A stretch of DNA of 37,505 nucleotides from Jiella soli (GCF_020615385.1 NZ_JAJAVB010000014.1:157714-195218), one strand, 5' to 3'. Counted from the first letter of the stretch, positions 25,829 to 36,784 are shown. Notes: generated by a model not told the origin, from the sequence alone. Made by a program: numbers and translations.

Positions 25829-26500
25829 TCAAACGTCGTTCCTGCCGCCCATGCTGCTGTCGATGACGTCGCATGCCGCGCGGAACGCCATTTCTATAGT
25901 CAATTCGCTGGTATCCAGCAAGTGCGCATCGAGCGCCGGCCGCAGCGGCGCGACCTCGCGGCCGCTGTCGCGGGCGTCTCTCGCCCTGACCTCGGCGAGG
26001 ATGCGCTCGTATTCGACCTCGCGGCCCTTGGCGAGAAGCTCGTCGGTGCGCCGGCGGGCGCGCACCTCGGGCGAGGCGGTGACGAAGATCTTCACCCGCG
26101 CCTCCGGCCAGATCACCGTGCCGATGTCCCGCCCGTCGAGCACGGCGCCCGTCGGCCGGGCCGCGAAATCGCGCTGGAACTTCACCAGCGCGGCGCGAAC
26201 CTGCGGATGGACCGCAACGCGGGAGGCGTGCTCGCCGGCCTCGTGGCCACGCAGCGCCGGGTCGTCCAGATGGTCGGTCGCCAGCCGGCGGGCGATCTCG
26301 CCGACCTTCTCGGCATCGCCCAGATCGGTTCCCGCCTCGTGTGCCAGCTTGCCGACCGCACGATACAGAAGGCCGGTGTCGAGATAGGGAAGCCCGTAGG
26401 CCTCCGCGACGCGCTTGGCGAGCGTGCCCTTGCCGGCCGCCGCCGGTCCGTCGATGGCGATGGTGATCGGCGTCGTCGTCGTCATCGTCGTTCGGGTCAT
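25829..26500 (-). CDS. cmk: cytidylate kinase
   Basis: Phosphorylates CMP and dCMP with ATP in pyrimidine nucleotide supply. The 223-residue protein has the P-loop IAIDGPAAAGKGTLAKRVA near the N-terminus, YLDTGLLYRAV, VLDGRDIGTVIWPEA and the lid RTDELLAKG, all as in bacterial Cmk. The ATG at 26498-26500 overlaps the stop of the upstream membrane-protein gene (ATGA) and has AAGGAAGGCGG before it, so translation is coupled. A second ATG (codon 6, MTTTTPITIAI) is closer to the usual N-terminus, but the coupled one has the better signal. A terminator sits at its stop codon. Confidence 0.97.
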   Translation of the reverse strand: MTRTTMTTTTPITIAIDGPAAAGKGTLAKRVAEAYGLPYLDTGLLYRAVGKLAHEAGTDLGDAEKVGEIARRLATDHLDDPALRGHEAGEHASRVAVHPQVRAALVKFQRDFAARPTGAVLDGRDIGTVIWPEARVKIFVTASPEVRARRRTDELLAKGREVEYERILAEVRARDARDSGREVAPLRPALDAHLLDTSELTIEMAFRAACDVIDSSMGGRNDV

Positions 26501-26955
26501 GTTCCGCCTTCCTTGCCTGCCGGATCCTGCGCCGCGTCGTCTCCGTCCGCCGGCGGCATCAGCAACGCGATCCGCCCCTGCGCCTCGAGCACCAGGAGGA
26601 GCGCGGCGATGAGGGCGCCGAGGATGAAGGGGATCGCGACCATGAAGAGGACGAGTTCGAGTTCGCCGAGCCAGCGCGCGAGCCGGAGCGCCGCGTCGGC
26701 CACGCCGAAGCCGGTCGAGAGCATGCTCGGTTCGCTCTGCCGCCCCACCAACGCCGCCTGCTCGGCCACCCGGTCCTCGCGCTCCCCGATGACAGCGATC
26801 GCCGCACAGACGGCGAGGAGCGCTGGCATCGGCAAGAGCGCCGCGAGGCGTCCGGCAAGGCTCGTGCCGGGCCGGACCCTGAGGACGCGGGCGCGGTGCC
26901 GGCCGTAGATAAAGGCCAGGGGCAGGAAGAAGAGGAGCGTGAAGACCGCAGCCAA
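26497..26955 (-). CDS. two-span membrane protein between aroA and cmk, function unknown
   Basis: A ~152-residue protein with hydrophobic segments near residues 3-17 (FTLLFFLPLAFIYG), 40-57 (MPALLAVCAAIAVIG) and 98-122, and a hydrophilic C-terminus. I do not recognise the family. It lies in the aroA-cmk operon: the in-frame TAG just upstream is the aroA stop itself, and its own stop overlaps the cmk start by four bases. The only plausible start keeping the first hydrophobic segment is a TTG (26953-26955) nine bases after the aroA stop, so initiation probably depends on translation of aroA. A non-standard start and tight packing suggest low, coupled expression. Confidence 0.75.
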   Translation of the reverse strand: MAAVFTLLFFLPLAFIYGRHRARVLRVRPGTSLAGRLAALLPMPALLAVCAAIAVIGEREDRVAEQAALVGRQSEPSMLSTGFGVADAALRLARWLGELELVLFMVAIPFILGALIAALLLVLEAQGRIALLMPPADGDDAAQDPAGKEGGT

Positions 26956-26964
26956 ATCCGCGCC

Positions 26965-29005
<2,041 letters not shown>

Positions 29006-29207
29006 TTCGGCCGCCCTGGCCTTTTGCCCGTGGGACCTTACGTCGGGACGCAGCCGACGAGCGGCATGACGGTCTGGCGACGGATGCCGGACGTGGAAAA
29101 GTCTCAGGAAATCGCTTGATCTTCGCGGCGGGCTTCAGTATGGAACCGCCACACACGACGCGGGCCGGCCCAACGGCCCGCATTCTTCGCCGGCGATCCG
29201 GCGGCGT

Positions 29208-29283
<76 letters not shown>

Positions 29284-29508
29284 AATCTTCTCCAGACCGC
29301 ACCGACGAACCGGCTCCCGAGCGAAACACCGCTCGTCGGTCTGGCCATATGGCCGGCCGCATTCGTCCGGGTGATCACCTTCGCAAAGATGGGCCGGCCT
29401 CGGCCGCTTCGGTTGGGCCGGCGCACAGCCGACCCTCTTCTGCACCGGAAGCGCGACGCGAGGGATCGGGTGACGGCGCGCCCGATCCCTTTGATCCGGC
29501 GCCCGCGA

Positions 29509-29814
29509 TCAGTATCCGCTGCCGCCGGAATATCCGCCGGAATGGCCCCGCGGACGGCCGCAGTCTCCGCGACGCGAGGAGATGTAGTTGCTGGACACCC
29601 AGCCCCAGCGGCCCGACCAGCGAACCCGGTACCAGCCGCCTTCGCTGCCACCGACCCGGACGCGGCCGCAATAGGGAATCGTGCCGAGCACGCGCTCATA
29701 GGTGCTGGGACCGCTGCGGAAGTTGACACCGGACGTCGCCCAGCCTGTCCAGGCCATCGACGCGGTTGTACTAGCGATGACGATCGCTACTCCAAAGAGT
29801 ATCGTCTTGATCAT
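29509..29814 (-). CDS. small secreted SH3-domain protein
   Basis: A 101-residue protein with a signal peptide (MIKTILFGVAIVIASTTASM, then AWT) and a bacterial SH3_3-type domain, seen in TGWATSGVNFRSGPSTYERV, TIPYCGRVRVGG and GWYRVRWSGRWGWVSSNYI. The tail is rich in Gly/Ser/Tyr. Such domains bind cell-wall or protein partners in the periplasm; the partner is unknown. I prefer the ATG at 29812-29814, with AAGAAGGA about 10 nt upstream, over the ATG seven codons earlier (29835), which has a poor ribosome-binding site. It is convergent with the tRNA gene. Confidence 0.87.
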   Translation of the reverse strand: MIKTILFGVAIVIASTTASMAWTGWATSGVNFRSGPSTYERVLGTIPYCGRVRVGGSEGGWYRVRWSGRWGWVSSNYISSRRGDCGRPRGHSGGYSGGSGY

Positions 29815-30141
29815 ATCCCGATTGTCCTTCTTCATATCATAACAATATCCGCAGATTACCTGAGATGATCTGCGAGCCTCGGCCCCGAACGGATCGCCTT
29901 CGACATCAATCCGATAGGCGGACCCATGAAGAACGACTTATCCGCTACATGACCTTGCGTAGCATGGTCGGTGGTTTGTTTCCATACCCTTGCGTCACTT
30001 CGGCGTGTGGACTCGGTGAGCGAGACGTTGAGGGATCCGGCACCTGGTCGTGCGGCGGAAACGCCTCCCGGGCGCGGAGGCGGCCGAAGAAGGCGGCAGC
30101 CGGTGCTTGACCTTGCCGCGATTCCGGGTGACATCGGCGGC
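29815..30141. other. intergenic region, no gene seen
   Basis: About 325 bp between the SH3-domain gene (minus) and the GNAT gene (plus), so it should hold both promoters. The part around 29830-29960 is distinctly richer in A and T than the rest, in keeping with promoter DNA. Short open frames crossing it are Arg/Gly-rich without recognisable features. Confidence 0.5.
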
Positions 30142-30621
30142 ATGGAGACGCCGGCGCCAGACTTCGAGATCAGAAAGCTCCGCCTGTCGGATGCGCGCGA
30201 CCTCGCGCCCCTGATCGCCGCCTACAATCAGTCGCTTTTCCGCGGCGCGCCGGGCGCTCCCGATACCTTCTACGCCGAGCAGCTGCTGCAGGACCGCACG
30301 GCCGAAGCGCTTGGAGCCCGGCTCGACGGGGCGCTCGTCGGCTTCGTCCTGTTCTACGACATCCCGGACGTGTGGACCGGCATGCGCTCCGGCCTCGCGG
30401 ATCACATCTATGTCGACCACATGCATCGGCGCAAAGGCATCGCCAAGGCGATGATCGACGTTCTCGCCGAGGAGGCCGACGGCCGCGGCTGGTCGAAGCT
30501 CGTGCTGCATGCGCCGCGCAATCCCGGCACCGGCCGCAGGCTCTATGAAAAGGTCGCCGAGCCCGCCGACTGGGCGAGCTTCGTCATCCGCTTCGTCGAC
30601 CGCGAGCCGGCCCCGCGCTGA
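30142..30621 (+). CDS. GNAT-family N-acetyltransferase
   Basis: A 159-residue single-domain protein of the Gcn5-related acetyltransferase fold. The N-terminal strand and helix EIRKLRLSDARDLAPLIAAY is followed by LVGFVLFYDIPD, the core strand HIYVDHMHRRKGIAKAMIDVL with the acetyl-CoA loop (RRKGIAKAM, standing for the usual R/Q-x-x-G-x-G/A), and the C-terminal NPGTGRRLYEKVA. Substrate unknown. The start (METPAPDFE) is set by the domain boundary; an ORF extension of ~57 codons has no conserved features. It stands alone upstream of the sdh genes on the same strand, separated by ~260 bp with a palindrome. Confidence 0.9.
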   Translation: METPAPDFEIRKLRLSDARDLAPLIAAYNQSLFRGAPGAPDTFYAEQLLQDRTAEALGARLDGALVGFVLFYDIPDVWTGMRSGLADHIYVDHMHRRKGIAKAMIDVLAEEADGRGWSKLVLHAPRNPGTGRRLYEKVAEPADWASFVIRFVDREPAPR

Positions 30622-30715
30622 TTCGCCATGGCAGCGGGGACGCGGGAGCCAGGCTCGTTGCCACGAGACGCGACAGGCGACACTGCGTTGCGGGCGGGGC
30701 GCGCTGTCCTGTCGC

Positions 30716-30731
30716 GCTTAATCGATTAAGC
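30716..30731. promoter_or_regulatory. perfect 16-bp palindrome upstream of sdhC, candidate operator
   Basis: GCTTAATCGATTAAGC is fully self-complementary, in an otherwise GC-rich spacer ~150 bp before sdhC. The central CG with AT-rich arms resembles operators of LacI-family repressors. No such repressor is encoded in the window. It lacks the spacing of a CtrA box (TTAA-N7-TTAA). Confidence 0.5.
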
Positions 30732-30878
30732 CGGGGCGAGGTCGTCACACCCCGTGTCGAGAGGCTTGCTTTCGGGAACCGTTCGTCCTTTTAGAGGGGT
30801 TCCATCCGCAATGCAGCATGGACGGCCGATGCCGCGTGCCGCTCGACGATGGCCGAAATGGGGGACAGGAAGGCACCG

Positions 30879-31271
30879 ATGTCCGACGTCAAATCCGCGC
30901 GGCCGCTCTCGCCGCATCTTACGATCTACAAGTTCCGCCCGACCATGGCGATGTCGATCATGCACCGCATCACCGGCGGCGCGCTCTATGTCGGCACGCT
31001 GTTCTTTGTCTGGTGGCTGGTGGCCGCGGCAAGCGGCGAAGACGCCTACGACGCCTTCTCCGGCTTCTTCGGCTCGATCGTCGGCGAGATCATCCTGTTC
31101 GGCTACAGCTGGGCGCTGCTCCACCATGCACTTGGCGGCATCCGCCACCTGACCTGGGACACCGGCCACGGCCTTCAGAAGGAGACCTCGACGCGGCTCG
31201 CCCAGATGACCCTCGTCGGCTCGCTCGTCGCGACGCTCGTCCTGTGGCTCATCATCGTGATCTTTACCTGA
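30879..31271 (+). CDS. sdhC: succinate dehydrogenase cytochrome b556 subunit
   Basis: The larger membrane anchor of complex II, providing heme b and part of the quinone site. The 130-residue protein has RPLSPHLTIYKFRPTMAMSIMHRITG at the N-terminus, including the conserved Ser and Arg of the quinone pocket, three hydrophobic helices, and the heme-ligand region SWALLHHALGGIRHLTWDTG. I choose the ATG at 30879 (MSDVKSARP) because AGGAAGG lies ~7 nt upstream; an in-frame ATG at 30849 is less well supported. First gene of sdhCDA, with 12 bp to sdhD. Confidence 0.95.
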   Translation: MSDVKSARPLSPHLTIYKFRPTMAMSIMHRITGGALYVGTLFFVWWLVAAASGEDAYDAFSGFFGSIVGEIILFGYSWALLHHALGGIRHLTWDTGHGLQKETSTRLAQMTLVGSLVATLVLWLIIVIFT

Positions 31272-31283
31272 GGAGGCCGCCAG

Positions 31284-31664
31284 ATGACCGATTTCAGAAC
31301 GCCTCTTCGCCGCGTCCGCGGCCTCGGCGCCACCCGCGGCGGCACCGACCATTTCTGGCATCAGCGGCTGACCGCGATCGCCAACATCGTGCTGATCACC
31401 TTCTTCGTGACCGTCGCCATCACGCTGCACCATGACGACTACCGGGGCGTCCGCGACACTTTCGCCAACCCGCTTGTCGGCATCGTCATGGCGCTCGTCG
31501 TCCTCTCGGGCACCTACCATATGAAGCTCGGCATGCAGGTGATCATCGAGGATTACGTGCATGGCTCGGCCAAGCTGCCCCTGCTCGTCCTCAACACCTT
31601 CTTTGCCTTCGCGATCGCCGCAGCGAGCCTGGTCGCGATCCTCAAGATGACCTTCGGAGGCTGA
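31284..31664 (+). CDS. sdhD: succinate dehydrogenase hydrophobic membrane anchor subunit
   Basis: The second membrane anchor of complex II. A 126-residue protein starting [20 protein letters not shown], with the conserved [14 protein letters not shown] loop, three transmembrane helices and [17 protein letters not shown], whose His and nearby Asp-Tyr are typical heme and quinone-side residues. GAGGAGG lies just upstream of the ATG. It is tightly packed between sdhC (12 bp) and sdhA (3 bp), so the three are one operon. Confidence 0.95.
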   Translation: MTDFRTPLRRVRGLGATRGGTDHFWHQRLTAIANIVLITFFVTVAITLHHDDYRGVRDTFANPLVGIVMALVVLSGTYHMKLGMQVIIEDYVHGSAKLPLLVLNTFFAFAIAAASLVAILKMTFGG

Positions 31665-31667
31665 ACC

Positions 31668-33569
31668 ATGGCCGAGAACGGAACCACAGCGAACGGCGCG
31701 ACCCAGCCAAGCGCGAAGCCCGATGGCACCGGCGGCTACACCGCGCAGCCGCACCGCACCGCCGCCGCCCAGAACGGCAAGGCCTATGCCTTCGTCGACC
31801 ACACCTTCGACGTGGTGGTGGTCGGCGCTGGCGGCGCCGGCCTCAGAGCCACGCTCGGCGCCGCCCAGGCCGGCCTTCGGACCGCCTGCATCACCAAGGT
31901 CTTCCCGACCAGGTCCCACACCGTCGCGGCGCAAGGGGGCGTTGCCGCCTCGCTCGGCAATATGGGCAAGGACGACTGGCGCTGGCACATGTACGACACC
32001 GTCAAGGGGTCGGACTGGCTGGGCGACCAGGACGCGATCGAATATCTCGTCAGGAACGCTCCCCAGGCGGTCTACGAGCTCGAGCATTTCGGCGTGCCCT
32101 TCTCCCGGACCGAGGACGGCAAGATCTACCAGCGCCCCTTCGGCGGCATGACCACCGAATTCGGCCAGGGGCCCGCAGCTCAGCGCACCTGCGCCGCCGC
32201 CGACCGCACCGGCCACGCCATCCTGCACACGCTCTACGGCCAGTCGCTGCGGCACTCGACCGAGTTCTTCATCGAATATTTCGCCATCGACCTGATCATG
32301 GACGATGAGGGCGCCTGCGTCGGCGTCGTCGCGCTCTGCCTCGACGACGGCACGATCCACCGGTTTCGGGCCAAGAAGACGATCCTGGCCACCGGCGGCT
32401 ATGGCCGCGCCTATTTCTCCGCGACCTCGGCCCATACCTGCACCGGCGACGGCGGCGGCATGGTGCTCCGGGCCGGCCTGCCGCTGCAGGACATGGAGTT
32501 CGTGCAGTTCCACCCGACCGGCATCTACGGCGCCGGCTGCCTGATCACCGAGGGTGCGCGGGGCGAAGGCGGCTACCTCACCAATTCGGAAGGCGAGCGC
32601 TTCATGGAGCGCTACGCCCCCTCGGCCAAGGACCTCGCCTCGCGCGACGTCGTCTCACGCTCGATGACGATGGAGATCCGCGAGGGCCGCGGCGTCGGCA
32701 AGAACAAGGACCACATCTTCCTGCATCTCGACCACCTCGACCCGGCGGTCCTGCACGAGCGGCTTCCCGGCATTTCCGAATCGGCCCGCATCTTCGCCGG
32801 TGTCGATGTCACCAAGGAGCCGATCCCGGTCCTGCCGACGGTCCACTACAACATGGGCGGCATCCCGACGAACTTCCACGGCGAGGTGCTGACCAAGAAG
32901 GACGGGGATCCGGACGCCGTCGTGCCCGGCCTGATGGCGGTCGGCGAAGCCGGCTGCGTCTCCGTCCACGGCGCCAACCGGCTCGGCTCCAATTCGCTGA
33001 TCGACCTCGTCGTCTTCGGCCGGGCGGCGGCGCTCCGCTGCGCCGAGACGGTGACGGCCGGCGAGAGCCAGCCGGACCTGCCGGCGGGCGCCGGCGACAA
33101 CGCGCTCGCAAGGCTCGACCGTTTCCGCTACGCCGACGGCTCGACCTCGACGGCGGAGCTGCGCTCGCGCATGCAGACCACCATGCAGTCGAACTGCGCT
33201 GTGTTCCGCACCGGCGAGGTGCTGGAGGAAGGTCATCACAAGATCCACGACGTCTGGCGCGCCTCGGAGGACATCCGGGTCACCGACCGCTCGCTGATCT
33301 GGAACACCGACCTCGTCGAGACGATGGAATACGACAATCTGATCGCCCAGGCGGTGGTGACGATGGATTCGGCCCGCAACCGGACGGAATCGCGCGGCGC
33401 CCATGCCAGAGAGGACTATCCCGACCGCGACGACCAGAACTGGATGAAGCACACCCTGTCCTTCTGCGACACGGTCGAAAAGACCGTGACGCTGGAGGAC
33501 CGGCCTGTACACACCTATACGCTGTCGAACCAGATCGAATATATCGAACCGAAGAAGCGGGTCTACTGA
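31668..33569 (+). CDS. sdhA: succinate dehydrogenase flavoprotein subunit
   Basis: Catalytic subunit of complex II, oxidising succinate to fumarate with covalently bound FAD. The 633-residue protein has the dinucleotide-binding motif [17 protein letters not shown], the FAD-linking His in [17 protein letters not shown], substrate-site residues in [20 protein letters not shown] and [14 protein letters not shown], and the usual C-terminal [25 protein letters not shown] before the ATG makes the start firm. The first ~38 residues (Thr/Asn/Ala/Gly/Pro-rich) have no counterpart in the typical ~610-residue enzyme, which begins near the VDHTFD part. No sdhB follows; a strong terminator ends the operon here. 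Confidence 0.97.
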   Translation: MAENGTTANGATQPSAKPDGTGGYTAQPHRTAAAQNGKAYAFVDHTFDVVVVGAGGAGLRATLGAAQAGLRTACITKVFPTRSHTVAAQGGVAASLGNMGKDDWRWHMYDTVKGSDWLGDQDAIEYLVRNAPQAVYELEHFGVPFSRTEDGKIYQRPFGGMTTEFGQGPAAQRTCAAADRTGHAILHTLYGQSLRHSTEFFIEYFAIDLIMDDEGACVGVVALCLDDGTIHRFRAKKTILATGGYGRAYFSATSAHTCTGDGGGMVLRAGLPLQDMEFVQFHPTGIYGAGCLITEGARGEGGYLTNSEGERFMERYAPSAKDLASRDVVSRSMTMEIREGRGVGKNKDHIFLHLDHLDPAVLHERLPGISESARIFAGVDVTKEPIPVLPTVHYNMGGIPTNFHGEVLTKKDGDPDAVVPGLMAVGEAGCVSVHGANRLGSNSLIDLVVFGRAAALRCAETVTAGESQPDLPAGAGDNALARLDRFRYADGSTSTAELRSRMQTTMQSNCAVFRTGEVLEEGHHKIHDVWRASEDIRVTDRSLIWNTDLVETMEYDNLIAQAVVTMDSARNRTESRGAHAREDYPDRDDQNWMKHTLSFCDTVEKTVTLEDRPVHTYTLSNQIEYIEPKKRVY

Positions 33570-33596
33570 CGGAACCTCGTCCGTCACGCATAGAAG

Positions 33597-33629
33597 AAGG
33601 GCCCGGCGCCGATGCGCCGGGCCCTTTTC
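33597..33629 (+). terminator. rho-independent terminator of sdhCDA
   Basis: AAGGGCCCGGCGC and GCGCCGGGCCCTT pair perfectly over 13 bases around a CGAT loop, followed by TTCA. A-rich sequence on the left side could let it also work for the convergent small gene. Confidence 0.92.
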
Positions 33630-33704
33630 ATTTGGGGCGCTTTTCTCCGCAGCGCCTCGCTTATTCCTGCGCCCGGCTCCACCGGATTGCGCTGCCGAGC
33701 CTCA

Positions 33705-33887
33705 TCAGGGCCCGAGAGGGTCGTTCTCCTCTTCCTCCGCATCCTGCTCCGCGATCGGCACGTCGCGGCCGATCAGCCGCTCGCCGTCCGGCTTGCCGTT
33801 GAATGCATTGTCGGTCCGCTCGATCGCGTTGTCTGCAAGATCAGGCTGGTCGATCTCTTTGTCTCGGGCCGGCTTCGTATCGGACAT
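33705..33887 (-). CDS. small acidic protein, function unknown
   Basis: A 60-residue hydrophilic protein, MSDTKPARDKEIDQPDLADN at its start and a run of acidic residues (AEQDAEEEEND) near its end, with no hydrophobic segment. GGAGGTAGAGAC just before the ATG (33885-33887) is an excellent ribosome-binding site, the main reason to believe it. I do not recognise a family. It converges on the sdhA terminator; its upstream region contains one copy of the 135-bp element found again before the second chemoreceptor gene. Confidence 0.65.
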   Translation of the reverse strand: MSDTKPARDKEIDQPDLADNAIERTDNAFNGKPDGERLIGRDVPIAEQDAEEEENDPLGP

Positions 33888-34300
33888 GTCTCTACCTCCG
33901 AGTGGCACTCAGCCCAGAACATCAGGGAGGGCCGCGTCGTTCCCAATGGGCGCAGACACCGGCGACTTTCGATTGCACGACTGACGATTGCCTCCGCCTC
34001 TGGTGGGGAATCGACAAGATTAGGGTCCCGCGCGGTGAGCATTGCCGGTATTGACGCGCCCTTGGCGGTTCTATCCGCGCGCCTGCGGGTGAGGCTGCAC
34101 CCAGCGGCTCGTGCGGCACAGGGCGTTTCTTTGATGCCTGCGCGCAGCGGCAATCCGGAAAAAAGGCTTGGTTCATTCGCTCAGCTTATTCTCACTAAGG
34201 CGTGCATTCTGTCGTAAATTACAATTTTAAGTAATTTTTCAAGGCTTCGCTTTTATCAGTTGCGACGGATTCCAATCATTCGGCGTATGAGGATGTGTCG
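33888..34300. other. divergent intergenic region with repeat copy and AT-rich promoter DNA
   Basis: About 410 bp between the small acidic gene and the CHASE3 chemoreceptor gene. It contains copy A of the 135-bp element (33915-34050). The stretch 34200-34260 (TTACAATTTTAAGTAATTTT and neighbours) is strongly AT-rich against its surroundings and probably holds the chemoreceptor promoter. I cannot assign a sigma factor. Open frames here are not conserved. Confidence 0.6.
33915..34050. repeat. 135-bp dispersed element, copy A
   Basis: Runs from CAGAACATCAGGGAGGGCCG to GTGAGCATTGCCGGTA and aligns along its whole length with 36650-36784, sharing CGACTTTCGATTGCA, CCAATGGGCG, CCTCCGCCT and GAGCATTGCC with small indels. 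It lies upstream of both the acidic gene (minus) and the first chemoreceptor (plus). Confidence 0.75.
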
Positions 34301-36220
34301 ATGTTCTTGCAAAATACACGCGCTTCAAAAAAGATCGCATTAGCCTTCGCAGGAATCGTAGCCACGATTCTGCTGATCAACTGCATCGTTTATCTTTCGA
34401 TCATGAAGATGGACCATGCCGCCAACCTTAACGGGGACAGTTTCGGCATCGGACAGGATCTGCAGCTGGTCATGCAGGCCCTTGTCGAGGAACAGAGCGC
34501 GGCTCGCGCCTACGTCCTCAACCCCCTACCGGAGTTCGAGAACCGCTACCAGCAGGCGAAATCTGTCTTCGACGAGAAGACGGAAGCCTTCCGCACCAGG
34601 ACGGTTTCGCAGGAGCAGGCGCAACGCATGGCAAGGCTTCAGGCACAGGCCGGGGCCTGGCAGGACGGCCCTGTCCGGAATGCCATGGATCTGGCCCGCG
34701 ATCCGCAGACGCGCAGCCGGGCGGCCGAGATGGCTGGCGGCCTCAAGTTGACGGAGATGCGCGAGACCCTCGCCGAGATCATGGATGGTGAAAGAGCGTT
34801 GATGCAGCAGCGCCTCGTCGATCGAACCACGGCGACATCCCTCTCGCAATCCACCTTGATCGTGGGCTCCGTGGCCGCCGTGCTCATTTCGGTCGCGCTC
34901 GGCTACCTACTTTACACGCTGCTCGCCCGACCGGTGATGAGCATGACCGGCGCGATGAAGGAGCTTGCTGCCGGCAATAAGGCGGTCGAAATCCCCGCGG
35001 TCGGCCGCGGTGACGAGATCGGCGACATGGCGGCCGCCGTTCAGGTGTTCAAGGATCAGGCGATCGAGGGCGAGCGCCTGGAAAAGGAGGCTGACGCGGC
35101 CCGCATCAGCCAGGACGAGGCCAAGCAGCGCCAAGCCGCTCTCGACAATGCCAAGGCCGAGGACCTTCGGGCCTTCGTCGGCATGGTCGAGGCGGGCTTC
35201 GACCGCCTTTCCTCCGGCGATCTGACCGTTCGCATGTCCGGTAAGGTCGCCTCGGAATTCGAGCCGATCCGGGCGAAGTTCAACGCTTCTGTCGGAGAAC
35301 TCGAAGCAGCGATCGGCACCGTCGTCGGCGCGGTCGGCACGATCCGCACCGGATTGGCCGAAATCAACACGGCATCGAGCGATCTTGCCCAGCGCACCGA
35401 GCAACAGGCTGCTTCGCTCGAAGAGACGGTGGCGGCACTCGGCGAGGTGACGAGCGGCGTCAACCGGACCTCCGAAGCCGCGGGCGCCGCCCAAAAAACT
35501 GCCGGTTCGGCCCTTTTCAAGGCGGAGAAGGGCGGCGAAGTGGTCTCCCAGGCGGTGACCGCGATGAACGCCATCGAGGCCTCCTCCAACCAGATTACCC
35601 AGATCATCTCGGTGATCGACGAGATCGCCTTCCAGACCAACCTCCTGGCGCTGAATGCCGGCGTCGAAGCCGCCAGGGCCGGCGAAGCGGGCAAGGGCTT
35701 TGCCGTCGTCGCCCAGGAAGTGCGCGGGCTCGCCCAGCGCTCGGCCGAGGCCGCCAAGGAGATCAAGGGCCTGATCCAGGCCTCCTCCGAACAGGTCGGG
35801 CGGGGCGTCGAACTCGTCACGGCGTCCGGCAAGTCGCTGGAGGAGATCGTAACGGAAGTCGCCTCGATGACCGAGGTGATCGCCACCATTGCGACCTCCG
35901 CTCGTGAGCAGGCGACGAGCCTGCGCGAGGTCTCCACTGCGGCGGATCAGATGGACAAGGTGACGCAGCAGAATGCGGCGATGGTGGAACAATCCACCGC
36001 GGCGGCGCAGACGCTGGCCGCCGAGACCGAGGATCTCGCCAAGGCGATGGGCCGGTTCAGGACGGCGGCCCGCGCCGCCGGAGCGAGCCAGCAGCCCGCC
36101 CCGCGCCCGGCGCAAAAGCCAGCCTCCAAGCCGGTGACGCAGCTGCGGGCGACCGGCTCCGGCGGCGCTGTCAGGAAGCCTACCCCCGCCGCCAGCGAGG
36201 ACAATTGGGAAGAGTTCTGA
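34301..36220 (+). CDS. methyl-accepting chemotaxis protein with CHASE3-like sensor and CheR/CheB tether
   Basis: A 639-residue chemoreceptor. N-terminal helix [20 protein letters not shown], a periplasmic four-helix domain of CHASE3 type (~residues 35-185, with [13 protein letters not shown]), a second membrane segment ([22 protein letters not shown]), HAMP ([20 protein letters not shown]) and a long cytoplasmic coiled coil with the signalling tip [20 protein letters not shown]. The last five residues are NWEEF, like the NWETF-type pentapeptide that binds CheR and CheB, joined by a Pro/Ala/Lys-rich linker. It should signal through CheW/CheA and adapt by methylation; its ligand is unknown. The ATG at 34301 has GAGG 8 nt upstream; a GTG six bases earlier is too close to it. 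A hairpin terminator follows. Confidence 0.95.
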   Translation: MFLQNTRASKKIALAFAGIVATILLINCIVYLSIMKMDHAANLNGDSFGIGQDLQLVMQALVEEQSAARAYVLNPLPEFENRYQQAKSVFDEKTEAFRTRTVSQEQAQRMARLQAQAGAWQDGPVRNAMDLARDPQTRSRAAEMAGGLKLTEMRETLAEIMDGERALMQQRLVDRTTATSLSQSTLIVGSVAAVLISVALGYLLYTLLARPVMSMTGAMKELAAGNKAVEIPAVGRGDEIGDMAAAVQVFKDQAIEGERLEKEADAARISQDEAKQRQAALDNAKAEDLRAFVGMVEAGFDRLSSGDLTVRMSGKVASEFEPIRAKFNASVGELEAAIGTVVGAVGTIRTGLAEINTASSDLAQRTEQQAASLEETVAALGEVTSGVNRTSEAAGAAQKTAGSALFKAEKGGEVVSQAVTAMNAIEASSNQITQIISVIDEIAFQTNLLALNAGVEAARAGEAGKGFAVVAQEVRGLAQRSAEAAKEIKGLIQASSEQVGRGVELVTASGKSLEEIVTEVASMTEVIATIATSAREQATSLREVSTAADQMDKVTQQNAAMVEQSTAAAQTLAAETEDLAKAMGRFRTAARAAGASQQPAPRPAQKPASKPVTQLRATGSGGAVRKPTPAASEDNWEEF

Positions 36221-36229
36221 GCCCCTTGA

Positions 36230-36255
36230 GACCGCCGGCTCATTGGCCGGCGGTC
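36230..36255 (+). terminator. hairpin after the CHASE3 chemoreceptor gene
   Basis: GACCGCCGGC and GCCGGCGGTC pair perfectly over ten bases with a 6-nt loop, ten bases past the stop codon. No T-run follows, so it may act with the next hairpin. Confidence 0.55.
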
Positions 36256-36273
36256 CAAGTCGAGGATTGAGAG

Positions 36274-36310
36274 AAGCGGGGCTGGCCGGCAGGCGGGCCC
36301 CGCTTTCGTT
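36274..36310 (+). terminator. second hairpin with short T-rich tail
   Basis: AAGCGGGGC pairs with GCCCCGCTT across a 14-nt GC-rich loop and is followed by TCGTTT, a plausible rho-independent terminator of the chemoreceptor transcript. Confidence 0.6.
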
Positions 36311-36510
36311 TGGGCTGCACCCGATGGCCGGACCGTCCCGTCTCATGTCAGCGGCCCAAGATGCTGGCGCATCGTGACGCCGGACACGTTCAGGCGCCAC
36401 GCCGGCTTGATACCGGGTCGACCGTCAAGATCGCTTCTACCCGCTTTTCAAGCGGAGTTTCGAGTGAGGCAGAGGGCGCTCGCGGCTTGGTGAGCCGTGG
36501 CGATTTCAGG

Positions 36511-36639
36511 TCACGCCGCCGCGGCGATTTCTGCGCCGGTGAAGAGCAGCTGGATGAGGGCGCGCCAGATTCTTGCGAACCTGCGCAGGAGGAGGCTGAC
36601 GTTGAAGCCGACGGCAGCGAGGACGGCGTTGAGCTGGTC
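36511..36639 (-). pseudogene. C-terminal remnant of an IS5-family transposase
   Basis: On the minus strand this frame reads DQLNAVLAAVGFNVSLLLRR, then FARIWRALIQLLF, and ends with TGA. Transposases of the IS5 group typically end with a similar [DN]-x-x-NAxLAAxGxN-[FV]-x-x-LL-x-x-[FL] helix. Only ~42 codons remain; no upstream transposase body, catalytic DDE residues or terminal inverted repeats are visible, so it is a dead fragment. The frame continues a little into copy B of the 135-bp element without further similarity that I can see. Confidence 0.65.
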
Positions 36640-36649
36640 GGTCTCGGGC

Positions 36650-36784
36650 CAGAACATCCAGGAGTGCCGCGCCGTTGCCAATGGGCGGGGACGACCGCGA
36701 CTTTCGATTGCAAGACGTAGAGCGGCCTTCCGCCTCCGGTGGAATCGGCAAGCTCAAGGTCCCGCTTGGTAAGCATTGCCTGTA
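36650..36784. repeat. 135-bp dispersed element, copy B
   Basis: Matches copy A (33915-34050) from CAGAACATC to GCATTGCCTGTA. It directly abuts the IS5-type transposase remnant and ends 96 bp before the start of the second chemoreceptor gene. Confidence 0.75.

Noticed and set aside
33915-34050. 135-bp element considered as a riboswitch or structured leader
   Set aside because: Copy A also lies upstream of a divergent gene, its distance to the two receptor starts differs greatly (250 vs 96 bp), and I see no conserved stem pattern of a known riboswitch.
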